Shown here piece after piece: positions 43,426 to 52,227 of a stretch of DNA of 64,000 bases. The notes beneath the pieces were generated by a model. It did not search any database. It was not told the DNA's origin and was given only the letters and a program-made list of their open reading frames with translations. Origin of the DNA: Cellulophaga lytica DSM 7489 (lineage in GTDB: Bacteria; Bacteroidota; Bacteroidia; Flavobacteriales; Flavobacteriaceae); the NCBI RefSeq assembly GCF_000190595.1, contig NC_015167.1, forward strand, positions 2,593,501-2,657,500. The letters run 5' to 3'. Position numbers and translations under genes: made by a program. Within the stretch, counting starts at the first letter, position 1. Each line of letters starts with the position of its first letter.

Positions 43426-43524
43426 CTAGAATATATACATTATAATAAATATGAGCAGTGCAATTATTGCAGCTATTAAGCCTATTTCTACAAGGCGTCT
43501 CATTTTTGAGTAGTTAATTTTCAT
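43426..43524 (-). CDS. Small single-pass membrane protein, 32 residues
   Basis: The ORF starts at ATG 43524 and stops at TAG 43426. Its N-terminus MKINYSKMRRLVE is basic, and about residues 14-32 are almost entirely hydrophobic (IGLIAAIIALLIFIIMYIF), so one membrane helix with the N-terminus inside is predicted. I recognise no family. It lies on the same strand as, and between, the HTCS gene and susC. An exact -7 element (TATATTTG, 43537-43530) ends 5 nt before the ATG, so its transcript would be nearly leaderless. It could be a small regulatory or assembly factor for the SusCD system, or an upstream ORF in the susC leader. Coding status rests on composition and position only. Confidence 0.5.
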   Translation of the reverse strand: MKINYSKMRRLVEIGLIAAIIALLIFIIMYIF

Positions 43525-43618
43525 ATTACCAAATATACCTACAGATGTAAATTAGTTGTTAAGACATTTAAAGCGTTCACTAAAAAATATGTAGCAAACA
43601 CTAGTAAATGCAGTATTT

Positions 43619-43647
43619 TGCAACATTTGTAGCATTATATGCAACAT
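43619..43647. promoter_or_regulatory. TGCAACAT direct repeat, 21-bp spacing, candidate HTCS site
   Basis: TGCAACAT is at 43619-43626 and again at 43640-43647, exactly 21 bp or two helical turns apart. AraC-family proteins commonly bind direct repeats with this spacing. It lies about 82 bp upstream of the TATATTTG element on the minus strand, in the space between the HTCS and its presumed susC target. Confidence 0.5.
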
Positions 43648-43929
43648 ACGTTTTATTACTGTCTAGTTTGTTGTAGTGATGTAGTACTTTAAAATGTTAA
43701 AGTTTAATGTGGCAGGTGTTTTAAATTACCAATTTTTGCTTTATATGTTATAGAAACTAAGTAGAAAACCTTCATTATTTAACATTTTAACAGGTATTTT
43801 AACGAGCGTAATGCTTGTTTTTTTAGGAAGCTTTTAAGATAAACAATGGTTGTTTTTAGCTACAAAGCAAATAACTTTAGAACCTGCTTTAAGCTTTTTA
43901 AAGACTGATTTATACTGTTAAAAATACTA

Positions 43930-46900
43930 TTATGTATTAGTAGGTTTAACATCTGTTGGTAGCATATCAAAATAGTTTTTGAAGCATTTAGTAAAGTATG
44001 AAGGAGAAGAAAATCCTACCTTGTATGATACTTCGCTAATGTTTGTGTTGCCCATTTCTATAATTTGTTTAGCCTTTTGTAAGCGTATGTTACGTAAAAA
44101 CTCACTAGCTGTTTGGTTGGTTAACGCTTTTATTTTACGGTAAAACTGACTTCTACTTAAGTTTAACTCAGAGGCTAAAGACTCTACATTTAGTTCTGGG
44201 TCATCAATATTATCATTAATGTAAACCAATACTTTTTGTATAAATTCTTTGTCTAATGATGTAGTGTTTATGTTTTTAGGGACATCATTAATTAAACTAA
44301 AATATTTGTTAAAAATAAGCTGCCTACTTGTTATTAATTGTGATACCCTTAGTTTTAAAAGACGCATATCAAAAGGTTTAACCATATAGGCATCTGCACC
44401 AGTTTCTATACCTTCTATACGGTCGTCTATTCTTGCTTTTGCAGTAAGCATTAGTAATGGAATATGACTTGTTTTAAGATCGTTTTTAATACTTTGGCAA
44501 AACTTATAACCATTCATTTCTGGCATAATAACGTCTGTAATAATAACATCTGGAAAAGATTCTTTAGCAATTTTTAATCCCTCTGTACCATTAACAGCCG
44601 TAAGCACTTTATACAGGTGTTTAAATTCGTTTTTTATGTAGTTTCTTAACTCGGTATTATCTTCTACTACTAAAAGCGTGTGTAGGTTAGGAGCATTGTC
44701 TATATCTTCTTCAGTATCTTTGGTTTTATCACTATTTGTAATTTTGTTATTGGTAATAGTTGTACTAGCAATATCTGGTACAATTTCATCCTCGGTAAAA
44801 TGAGCTTTACCTGCAGGTAATATTACTTTAAACTTTGTGCCTTTACCTACGGTACTATTAACCTCTACCTTGCCTTTATGTAGTTGTACAAAACTTTTTA
44901 CAACCTCTAAGCCAATACCAGTACCATCATAATACGTTTTATTAAGATTGTCTACTTGATAAAAACGCTCAAAAATGCGTTTTACTTGTTCCTTTTTTAA
45001 TCCAGGACCAGTGTCTGATACTGTTATTTTTATTGCCTTTACAGGTGATATTGGGTTTACTAATGGTAGTATTGTTAGCTTGTTTTTTGGCTCTAATTTT
45101 ATTTTAATTGCACCACCATTTGGCGTAACCTTCATAGCATTAGAAAGAATATTAAAAATAATTTTTTCTAACTTATTTTCATCTGCCCAAATAGGTAAAT
45201 CTTCTAAAGCAGAACTTACCCATAGGTTAATGTTTTTAGAGTTAGCCTCTTCTGTAAAATGACTAACTATTTCTTTTGTAAAAGCAACTAAGTTTAATTG
45301 TCTAACCTTAATGTTTACTCTGTTTAGTTCTAGCTTTCTAAAATCTAACAACTCATTTATTAAGCGGTAAAGACGGTCTGTGTTTTTGTGTATAATTTTA
45401 AGTTTATCCTTTGTTCTAGAAGGCAGGTTAAGACTAGTATCATTTAAAATATCTTTTAAAGGATTTAATATTAGCGTTAACGGAGTTCTAAACTCGTGTG
45501 ATATGTTGGTGAAAAATTGAAATTTTTTCTCGTCTAAATCTTTTTCTTGTAAACGTTTATCTCTTTCGTTATTAATAATTTGTTTTTCTTTAATTCTGCT
45601 TTGGGTCATTTTATTAAGTATGTAAACACCTAATAAAAACAATAAAATATAAGCAATAACTGCCCAAACACTTTTCCACCAAGGAGGTAAAATTGTAATT
45701 TTTAATTCCAGTGGGTCTTCATTCCATACCCCATCATTATTAGAGGCTTTTAATTTAAAAGTATAGTTGCCAGGATCTAAATTAGTATAGGTTGCATTTC
45801 TTGTGGCACCTACATAATTCCAGTTTTTTTCATATCCTTCTAAATAATAAGCATATTCGTTTTTTTCTGGTCTTGTGTAATTAATACCAGAATACTCTAT
45901 AGTAAATACAGATTGTTTGTTGGTAAGGCTAATACTATCTGTTTCTGAAATAACTTTTTTTAAAGGTGAGTTTGCCTGTGTAGGAGTAACCTTTTTATTA
46001 AATAGCTTAAAATCTGTAAGGTAAATAGAAGTAAGATTTTTGTTTGTTTGTATTTTTTTTGGGTCAAAATAATCTACTCCTTTGTAGTTGCCAAAATACA
46101 ATTGTCCCTTACTGTCTTTATATGTGGCATTAATATTAAAGTCGTTAGACAGTAAACCATCATTACTTGTGTAATTAAGAATTTTATTTTGATTTACCAT
46201 TATTTTAGATATTCCAGAATTACCAGTAACCCATATATTACCTTCTTTACACTCTATAATACCACAAACATTTTCTTCTGTTAAGCCATTAAACTTATTG
46301 TACCAACTAAAAGTGTCTAATTTTGGGTTGTGTTTGCACAAGCCAGCTCCTTTTGTACCTATCCAAATGTTACCTAGGCTATCTTCATGCAGGGTTAAAA
46401 TATGATTTGCACTTGCTTGGTTTTTATATTCTTTAGACATACGTTTGGTCATAGAAGTAACTATAAAGTTGCCGTTAGTCATTTTTTTAATACGAAATAA
46501 CCCTAGTGTTGTACCAAGCCAAATGTTATCTTCTTTATCTACCAATACTTTCCAAATATCACTATTGGTAATGCCATTTTTCACAAAAATTTCGGTATTG
46601 TGCTGTGTAATTTTTTCAGTTTTTGGGTTGTATGAGTGTAACCCGCCATAAAAGGAGCCAATCCAAATAGTTCCTTCAGAATCTTCATCAATACTTAAAA
46701 CGGTATTAGATTCTAATTTGCCTCCTGTATTAGTAATATTAAAATTTATAAACTTGTTAGTTCCTTTTTTAAGCATATAAATGCCGTTATCCCAACTAAC
46801 AGCCCAAATGTTTTCTTTGCTATCTATAAAAAGGCCTTCAATATAATCACTAGTTAAACCACTATAAGTGCTATTTTCTTTTTTATTTATGTGTGTAAAA

Positions 46901-48063
46901 TGTTTAGTTGTTGGGTTGTAAATATCTATACCACCGCCATCCATACTAATCCAAAGTTTACCGCTGCTGTCTTGTACAATAGATGTTACAGAGCCTATTT
47001 GTAATGAGTTTGGTGTATTATTAAGGCTTTCTATATTATTAAACTTGTCATACAACTTGTCATAAACCGCAACTCCAGAGTTGTAGTAGCCCATCCAAAT
47101 ACGATCATTTGTGTCTAAAAATAATGACCAAATAGAGTTGTATAAAATACTTTTTTCATCAGTTTTACTAGATAAATAGTTTTTAATAACGCTACCGTTG
47201 GTGTTAATATGAAAAAGTCCGTTATTCTCAGTACCCAACATTATAGTATTGTCAGGCAACTGAATCATAGAAAAAATCTTAGTGTCAGAAATAGGGTAAT
47301 TGCGGGTGTTTAATAGATGATCTATTTTATACAAACCATCATCTATAGTACCTACCCAAATATTATTGTTTTTATCAACCAATAAAGATTGTATACCCTC
47401 TTTTATGGCTGATGAATTATCTTCTGTATTTAATAGAGATTGCTTAAGTTTATTGGTGTTAGAGTCGTACTCTTGTAACCCTATACTTGTACCAGCATAT
47501 ATTTTATTGTTTTTATCAATCTTTAAGGCATAAACATCTACGGGTAAATATTTATATTGGTTTTCAATTTTTTCTGCTTTTAGTGTTTTTAAGTTTAGTT
47601 TAAACAACCCTAAATCTACTGTGCCAATAAATAAGTTTCCGTTATTATCTCCTTCTATACTACGTATAGGAATATTTATTTTATTTTCTTTTTCTTCTGC
47701 AGTTAGGTATATTTTTTTAAACTGATCTTTATCTCTGTCATATAGGTTTAGGCCTTCTTCAGTACCAAACCAAAGTCGGTTTGTTTTATCTAAGTATGAT
47801 GAGTAAACAAGACTACTACTTAATGAGGTAGTGTCATTTAAAACGTGCTTATAATACGTGTAATCTATACCATCATAACGGTAAAGACCAACGCCATTGG
47901 TGCCCATCCAAATAAAGCCATAATGATCTTGTACTATGGTAGATACACCAACTTTAGAAATACCTTCTTTTATACTAACAAAGTTGTATTCTTTAGGAGA
48001 ATCTTGTGAATAAGTAGATGTACAGAAAATGAATAAAAAGACAAGGGAGATTATTTTCCTCAT
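43930..48063 (-). CDS. Hybrid two-component system sensor/regulator (HTCS) for the susCD pair
   Basis: 1377 residues from ATG 48063; an upstream GTG at 48075 would add four residues before the signal MRKIISLVFLFIF. A periplasmic sensor of about 14 Reg_prop propeller repeats (patterns such as DHYGFIWMGTNG and NNIWVGTIDDGLY, about 30-690) is followed by a Y_Y_Y domain (LDPGNYTFKLKASNNDG, about 760), one helix near 800-820, the HisKA domain with FFTNISHEFRTPLTL (about 850), HATPase, a receiver with Asp in VIITDVIMPEMNG (about 1180) and an AraC-type HTH at the C-terminus (about 1270-1377). HTCS proteins bind oligosaccharides in the periplasm and switch on their own glycan locus, here most likely the susCD genes 660 nt downstream. 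Confidence 0.96.
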   Translation of the reverse strand: MRKIISLVFLFIFCTSTYSQDSPKEYNFVSIKEGISKVGVSTIVQDHYGFIWMGTNGVGLYRYDGIDYTYYKHVLNDTTSLSSSLVYSSYLDKTNRLWFGTEEGLNLYDRDKDQFKKIYLTAEEKENKINIPIRSIEGDNNGNLFIGTVDLGLFKLNLKTLKAEKIENQYKYLPVDVYALKIDKNNKIYAGTSIGLQEYDSNTNKLKQSLLNTEDNSSAIKEGIQSLLVDKNNNIWVGTIDDGLYKIDHLLNTRNYPISDTKIFSMIQLPDNTIMLGTENNGLFHINTNGSVIKNYLSSKTDEKSILYNSIWSLFLDTNDRIWMGYYNSGVAVYDKLYDKFNNIESLNNTPNSLQIGSVTSIVQDSSGKLWISMDGGGIDIYNPTTKHFTHINKKENSTYSGLTSDYIEGLFIDSKENIWAVSWDNGIYMLKKGTNKFINFNITNTGGKLESNTVLSIDEDSEGTIWIGSFYGGLHSYNPKTEKITQHNTEIFVKNGITNSDIWKVLVDKEDNIWLGTTLGLFRIKKMTNGNFIVTSMTKRMSKEYKNQASANHILTLHEDSLGNIWIGTKGAGLCKHNPKLDTFSWYNKFNGLTEENVCGIIECKEGNIWVTGNSGISKIMVNQNKILNYTSNDGLLSNDFNINATYKDSKGQLYFGNYKGVDYFDPKKIQTNKNLTSIYLTDFKLFNKKVTPTQANSPLKKVISETDSISLTNKQSVFTIEYSGINYTRPEKNEYAYYLEGYEKNWNYVGATRNATYTNLDPGNYTFKLKASNNDGVWNEDPLELKITILPPWWKSVWAVIAYILLFLLGVYILNKMTQSRIKEKQIINNERDKRLQEKDLDEKKFQFFTNISHEFRTPLTLILNPLKDILNDTSLNLPSRTKDKLKIIHKNTDRLYRLINELLDFRKLELNRVNIKVRQLNLVAFTKEIVSHFTEEANSKNINLWVSSALEDLPIWADENKLEKIIFNILSNAMKVTPNGGAIKIKLEPKNKLTILPLVNPISPVKAIKITVSDTGPGLKKEQVKRIFERFYQVDNLNKTYYDGTGIGLEVVKSFVQLHKGKVEVNSTVGKGTKFKVILPAGKAHFTEDEIVPDIASTTITNNKITNSDKTKDTEEDIDNAPNLHTLLVVEDNTELRNYIKNEFKHLYKVLTAVNGTEGLKIAKESFPDVIITDVIMPEMNGYKFCQSIKNDLKTSHIPLLMLTAKARIDDRIEGIETGADAYMVKPFDMRLLKLRVSQLITSRQLIFNKYFSLINDVPKNINTTSLDKEFIQKVLVYINDNIDDPELNVESLASELNLSRSQFYRKIKALTNQTASEFLRNIRLQKAKQIIEMGNTNISEVSYKVGFSSPSYFTKCFKNYFDMLPTDVKPTNT

Positions 48064-48199
48064 AAATGATTGCACAGTTTTAGCTAGTACAATTTATAAA
48101 TTAAAATTTAGTTACTAAAGAATTTAGACTAATTGGTTAAGTTATTGTTAAAATGTGCTATTTATTACATCAATATTTGCTTTTGTTTATAATTAAAAA

Positions 48200-48227
48200 T
48201 TGATTGCGAAGAATAATTATATATTTG
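48200..48227 (+). promoter_or_regulatory. Promoter of the AraC-type gene
   Basis: TTG at 48200-48202, a 17-nt spacer and TATATTTG at 48220-48227 fit the Bacteroidota consensus in both boxes and spacing. The ATG is 20 nt further on. Confidence 0.6.
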
Positions 48228-48246
48228 AATTTTACAATAAATTATA

Positions 48247-49153
48247 ATGAAGGTAACTACTATTGAAGATTTTTATAAAGAGATAAATGCCAAACTTCCT
48301 GAGGAGATTGGTAAGTATATTGGACACTTTAATATTTTTAATATACCAGATATGTTAGCTAATTTAAAAAAAGATAATGTAATGCCTTACAATAGGCGAA
48401 TGTATTATAAAATTAGCCTTATCAACGGAAAAAATAAAGCAGAATATGCAGATAAAATTATAAATATAGATAAGTATGCTTTGCTATTTGGTTCACCAAA
48501 AATACCTTATAGATACGAGCCTTTAGATGCTAAACAGAAAGGAAAATTTTGTGTTTTTACAGATGAATTTTTAATAAAATCTAAAAGAGGTGTAGTGTTA
48601 GATGATTTACCAATTTTTAACTCTGGAGGCTATCCTGTATTTAAATTAACTAAAAAAAGAGTATCAAGAATTAGCTGTGTTATTTAAAAAAATGCAAGCA
48701 GAAATAGATTCGTCCTATGCTTACAAATATGATTTAATTAGGAATTATATTTTAGAAATTATTCATTTTGGACAAAAGCTACAACCTAATACTGCTTTGT
48801 ACACAGCACAGACAGCATCAAAAAGAATTACATCTTTATTTTTAGAGTTGTTAGAGAGACAATTTCCTATAGAAAGTACGCAGCAACAATTAAAACTTAG
48901 ATCTGCTAAAGATTATGCAAATAGGTTGGCGGTGCATGTAAACCATTTAAATACAACACTAAAAGAGGTTACAGGTAATACTACAACTTATTTTATTGCT
49001 AATAGAATAACACAAGAAGCTAAATACTTGCTTAAGCAAACCAATTGGTCTGTGTCAGAAATTGCATACTCTTTAGGTTTTGATGAAGTAGCCCATTTTT
49101 CAAACTTTTTTAAAAAACAAACCTCCTTTTCACCTAATAAATTTAGAAACTAA
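48247..49153 (+). pseudogene. AraC-family transcriptional regulator, frameshifted in a run of seven A
   Basis: Two overlapping ORFs make one protein. The first (48247-48687) encodes an N-terminal sensing domain and then runs off into RVSRISCVI. The second supplies the continuation up to NKFRN at 49153. Removing one base from the A7 run at 48652-48658 gives KLTKKEYQELAVLFKKM and a single ORF of 301 residues. The C-terminal AraC HTH (about 210-300) includes the ITQEAKYLLKQTNWSVSEIA stretch and SLGFDEVAHFSNFFKKQT. The gene may be inactivated, rescued by slippage, or mis-sequenced; the promoter is intact and the downstream frame is not decayed, so the change is recent or an artefact. It probably controls the SDR gene 98 nt downstream, as such pairs are common. 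Confidence 0.75.
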
Positions 49154-49251
49154 TTAACTTCTTTGAAATTTACAACTATCTCTTTGTTTTTAGTAAGTTA
49201 ATAATTTTAGTATTTAAAGACCTTTGTACTTTAATTAAAAAATAAAATATT

Positions 49252-50013
49252 ATGGTACAAAATAAAATTGTTTTGGTAACAGGTGGCAGCCGTGGTCTAG
49301 GTAAAAATATGGCTATAAGTTTGGCTAAAAAAGGGTTAGATGTTATTTTAACTTATAAGAGCAGTAAAACTAGTGCACTAGCTGTTGTTAAAGAAATAGA
49401 GGTATTAGGAAATAAAGCAGCTGCGTTACAATTAAATGTGGATGACAGCAAAAAATTTGATTCTTTTTTTATGAGTTTAAATGCTACATTAAAAGATGTT
49501 TTTAATGCAGATAAATTAGACTTTTTAGTTAATAATGCTGGTATTGGTATTAATGAGTCTTTAAAAAATACAACAGAAGACCAATTTAATGAAATGGTTA
49601 ATATTCATTTTAAAGCACCTTTTTTTCTTACTCAAAAAATATTACCTTATTTAAATAATGAAGGCGGAATAGTAAATGTTTCAACCGGCTTAACTAGGTT
49701 TACTTTACCTGGTTATGCAGCTTATGCAGCATCAAAAGGAGCGGTGGAAATATTGTCATTATATTTAGCAAAAGAGTTAGGAGAAAATAAAATAAGAGTG
49801 AATACAGTAGCTCCAGGTGCTATTGAAACCGATTTTGGTGGCGGAGCCGTAAGAGACAATAAGGATTTAAATGATTTTATTGGTTCGCAAACGGCTTTAG
49901 GAAGAGTAGGAATTGCTAGTGATATAGGTAGTGTTGTTGCGTTTTTGTGTACAGATGATGCAAAATGGATTAATGCTCAACGTATAGAAGTGTCTGGTGG
50001 ACAAATGATATAA
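49252..50013 (+). CDS. Short-chain dehydrogenase/reductase (SDR) family oxidoreductase
   Basis: 253 residues, a classical SDR. The Rossmann nucleotide motif is TGGSRGLGKNMA (about 10-21, TGxxxGxG), the structural NNAGIG follows at about 98-103, the catalytic Ser lies in NVSTGLTRF and the Tyr-x3-Lys pair in YAAYAASKGAVE. The C-terminal VNTVAPGAIETDF and SGGQMI are usual for the FabG-like group. NADP(H) preference is suggested by the Arg in the glycine loop, but the substrate is unknown. It lies after the AraC-type gene and before a strong bidirectional terminator. Confidence 0.93.
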   Translation: MVQNKIVLVTGGSRGLGKNMAISLAKKGLDVILTYKSSKTSALAVVKEIEVLGNKAAALQLNVDDSKKFDSFFMSLNATLKDVFNADKLDFLVNNAGIGINESLKNTTEDQFNEMVNIHFKAPFFLTQKILPYLNNEGGIVNVSTGLTRFTLPGYAAYAASKGAVEILSLYLAKELGENKIRVNTVAPGAIETDFGGGAVRDNKDLNDFIGSQTALGRVGIASDIGSVVAFLCTDDAKWINAQRIEVSGGQMI

Positions 50014-50030
50014 ATTTCATTTAAATATAT

Positions 50031-50071
50031 TTTTTAACAAGAGTGTGAAGTATATGCACTCTTGTTAAAAA
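50031..50071. terminator. Bidirectional terminator between SDR and lacI genes
   Basis: Perfect 15-bp arms, TTTTTAACAAGAGTG at 50031-50045 and its complement at 50057-50071, enclose an 11-nt loop. Each arm ends in five T or A, giving a T run on both strands. It lies between convergent stops at 50013 and 50094. Confidence 0.85.
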
Positions 50072-50093
50072 TAATTTTTTGAAGAGCTATTTT

Positions 50094-51080
50094 TTACACA
50101 AATTCTGCTGTAATTGTTCTAGTATAAAATTCTTTATTATTTGTTGTTTTAATACGCTCTAGCACCAATTTAGCAGCTTCTTTACCCATTTTTTCTGCAT
50201 TCTGATTTATAATTTTTAAGGCAGTATTCCATCCGGTTTTAGAATTGTTACAAAAGCCAGTATATGCAATTTTATTGGTTTGTAACCTATTACCAATAGT
50301 CATTGCTTGTTCTAAAGCCAAATCATTAGCACCATAAATTCCGTCTGCTTTATTTTTTTGTAAAGCAAGTTTTATTTTACTGGATAATTCTTCAATTGTA
50401 GCAGCAGTAATAATGCTATTTTTTGTAGGTATATTGTGTTTTTTTAGTGCGTCTATAAAACCATTAGCCCTTAATTTACCATGTTCTAATTGGTGTATTA
50501 AAGAAACCATTATTGGTTTTTTACACTTTTTATTTATAATTAGGTGCTCTGTAGCTTTAAATGAAGCTTTGTAATCATCAATAATAACGCTATCACATTT
50601 TTTTAAATTACTAATTCTGTCAAATAAAACAAGCGGTGTGCCCTCTGCAATAAGGGTATTTATATGTTGGTATTTATTAGTTATTGCTGTTTCTTTAGAA
50701 ACACATATAATTACACCATCTACATAACCACTACCTAAAAAACGTAAGTAATGAGATTCTTTTTCTGCAGACTCGTTACTAATGCTAGTAAAAAGCTTAT
50801 AGCCATTTTCATCTAAATGCTTTTCTATACCAACCAAAACTTTTGCATAAAATGGGTTTAGTACACTTGGTATAATTAAACCAATATTTTTGGTATATCC
50901 TCTTCTTAAACTTGCAGCAAAGCTATTAGGTCTGTAGTTACATTTACGTGCAAATTCTTGTACCTTTTGTTTGGTACTAATGCTTATTTCTGGACTATCA
51001 GATAAAGACTTAGATATGGTAGAAATAGATAAGTCTAAGGCTTTAGATATTTGTGATAATGTTGGTCTTGTGTGTATCAT
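50094..51080 (-). CDS. LacI-family regulator, galactose locus
   Basis: 328 residues. The HTH (about 6-55) reads PTLSQISKALDLSISTISKSL and ends with the hinge-helix region YRPNSFAASLRRG. The remaining part is a periplasmic-binding-protein-like effector domain (NIGLIIPSVLNPFYAKV, GVIICVSKE, DGIYGANDLA). Its ATG overlaps the galE stop (TAATG), so it is translated with galE. Control of the galactose genes is likely from context; the effector is not known. A second regulator of the GntR type is encoded in the divergent operon. Confidence 0.92.
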   Translation of the reverse strand: MIHTRPTLSQISKALDLSISTISKSLSDSPEISISTKQKVQEFARKCNYRPNSFAASLRRGYTKNIGLIIPSVLNPFYAKVLVGIEKHLDENGYKLFTSISNESAEKESHYLRFLGSGYVDGVIICVSKETAITNKYQHINTLIAEGTPLVLFDRISNLKKCDSVIIDDYKASFKATEHLIINKKCKKPIMVSLIHQLEHGKLRANGFIDALKKHNIPTKNSIITAATIEELSSKIKLALQKNKADGIYGANDLALEQAMTIGNRLQTNKIAYTGFCNNSKTGWNTALKIINQNAEKMGKEAAKLVLERIKTTNNKEFYTRTITAEFV

Positions 51081-52114
51081 TATGCTTGTTCTTTTCTAAC
51101 GTTTTGTTCCCATTTCCATGAAGAACTAATCATTTCACTAAGTTCTCTAGTAGGTGTCCACTCTAATTTTTTGGCAGCTAATTTTGTTTCTGCATATAAT
51201 TTAGGTACATCACCATCTCTTCTGCTTGTAAACTCATAATTTAGTTTAGAGTTTGTTACTGTTTCAAAGGTTTTAATAATATCTAACACAGAGTATCCAA
51301 CACCAGTACCTAAATTAAAACACTCAAACTGTTTTTCCTGTTTATTTTTTACAAGCCTCTTAACTGCTAATACATGGGCTATTGCCAAATCAACTACATG
51401 TATATAGTCTCTAATAGGCGTGCCATCTTTTGTAGGGTAGTCATTACCGTAAACCATTAATTTTTCTCTAATACCAGCAGCTGTTTGCGTAACATAGGGC
51501 ATAAGGTTATTTGGTATACCTGTTGGTAATTCGCCAATTAAGCCAGACTCATGAGCGCCTATAGGGTTAAAATAGCGTAAGGATATTGCATTAAAATTTA
51601 CGCTTGCTTTAGTAAGGTCTTCTAAAATTTCCTCGGCTACTTTTTTTGTGTTTCCGTATGGAGAAAACGGACGTTTTGTTTTATTTTTTTCTGTAATTGG
51701 CAGTGTTTTAGGTAAACCATAAACAGTAGCAGATGAAGAAAATATAAAATTATTTATATTGTTTTTAGTTTGTGCATGTAATGTGTTTATAAGCGAATAA
51801 AAGTTGTTTTTATAATACATTAGAGGTTCTGTTACAGATTCTCCTACTGCTTTATGTGCTGCAAAATGTATAACTGCAAATGCATTTTTATGCGCGGCAA
51901 ATACTTTATTTGTTTGTAGTTCTTCTTTTAAATCTATATGTATAAAAGTTGGTGTTTTGCCAGTAATTTGTGATATTCTATCAATTGTTTTTTCGGTAGA
52001 ATTAGATAAATCATCTAAAATTACAACTTCAAAATTACTTTTTAGCAGCTCAATAACTGTGTGAGAGCCTATATATCCACAGCCTCCAGTAACTATTATC
52101 TTTTCTTTCATCAT
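51080..52114 (-). CDS. galE: UDP-glucose 4-epimerase
   Basis: 344 residues; two adjacent ATG codons (52114, 52111) may start it. The NAD-binding TGGCGYIGSH motif lies at about 9-18. DDLSNS follows, and the catalytic Ser/Tyr-x3-Lys set is in FSSSATVYG and YGNTKKVAEE. The galE signature SLRYFNPIGAHESGLIGE (in part) and RDYIHVVDLA are present, so assignment is firm. It interconverts UDP-galactose and UDP-glucose in the cytosol as the last Leloir step. It is divergent from gntR-galK-galT, sharing a 113-nt control region. Confidence 0.96.
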   Translation of the reverse strand: MMKEKIIVTGGCGYIGSHTVIELLKSNFEVVILDDLSNSTEKTIDRISQITGKTPTFIHIDLKEELQTNKVFAAHKNAFAVIHFAAHKAVGESVTEPLMYYKNNFYSLINTLHAQTKNNINNFIFSSSATVYGLPKTLPITEKNKTKRPFSPYGNTKKVAEEILEDLTKASVNFNAISLRYFNPIGAHESGLIGELPTGIPNNLMPYVTQTAAGIREKLMVYGNDYPTKDGTPIRDYIHVVDLAIAHVLAVKRLVKNKQEKQFECFNLGTGVGYSVLDIIKTFETVTNSKLNYEFTSRRDGDVPKLYAETKLAAKKLEWTPTRELSEMISSSWKWEQNVRKEQA

Positions 52115-52177
52115 TTATAAGTTTAGTTGTGTCTAATTTGAAGTAGCTATATTAAGAATTTTTTTTGAAAAAACCAT

Positions 52178-52193
52178 ACTAGTACCTACCAGT
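52178..52193. promoter_or_regulatory. Inverted repeat in the gal control region
   Basis: ACTAGTA and TACCAGT (52178-52184 and 52187-52193) are inverted with one mismatch around a CC spacer, ending directly before the -33 TTG of gntR. It is a candidate operator for the GntR- or LacI-type regulator encoded on either side. Confidence 0.4.
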
Positions 52194-52223
52194 TTGTTTT
52201 GTTGTGTTTTTATTTTATATTTG
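52194..52223 (+). promoter_or_regulatory. Promoter of gntR-galK-galT
   Basis: TTG at 52194-52196, a 19-nt spacer and TATATTTG at 52216-52223 match the consensus. The gntR ATG starts only 5 nt after the -7 box, so the transcript would be leaderless or nearly so; this also supports ATG 52228 over the earlier in-frame codon at 52204, which lies inside the promoter. Confidence 0.6.
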
Positions 52224-52227
52224 CCTT

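Larger units (their letters stand above)
43271..43929. other. 659-nt region between HTCS gene and second susC
   Basis: The region is AT-rich. Apart from a 32-codon ORF at 43426-43524, a minus-strand -7 element TATATTTG at 43537-43530 and two TGCAACAT copies 21 bp apart at 43619-43647, I see no gene. About 280 nt between 43648 and 43929 contain nothing I can name. Confidence 0.75.

Noticed and set aside
48063-48075. GTG start at 48075 for the HTCS
   Set aside because: It adds only four residues before the signal peptide; ATG 48063 gives the normal basic start of a signal sequence.
48652-48660. Programmed -1 ribosomal frameshifting at A-AAA-AAG in the AraC-type gene
   Set aside because: The second half is in the +1 frame relative to the first, so a -1 slip would not reach it. 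A plain indel, sequencing error or transcriptional slippage explains it better.
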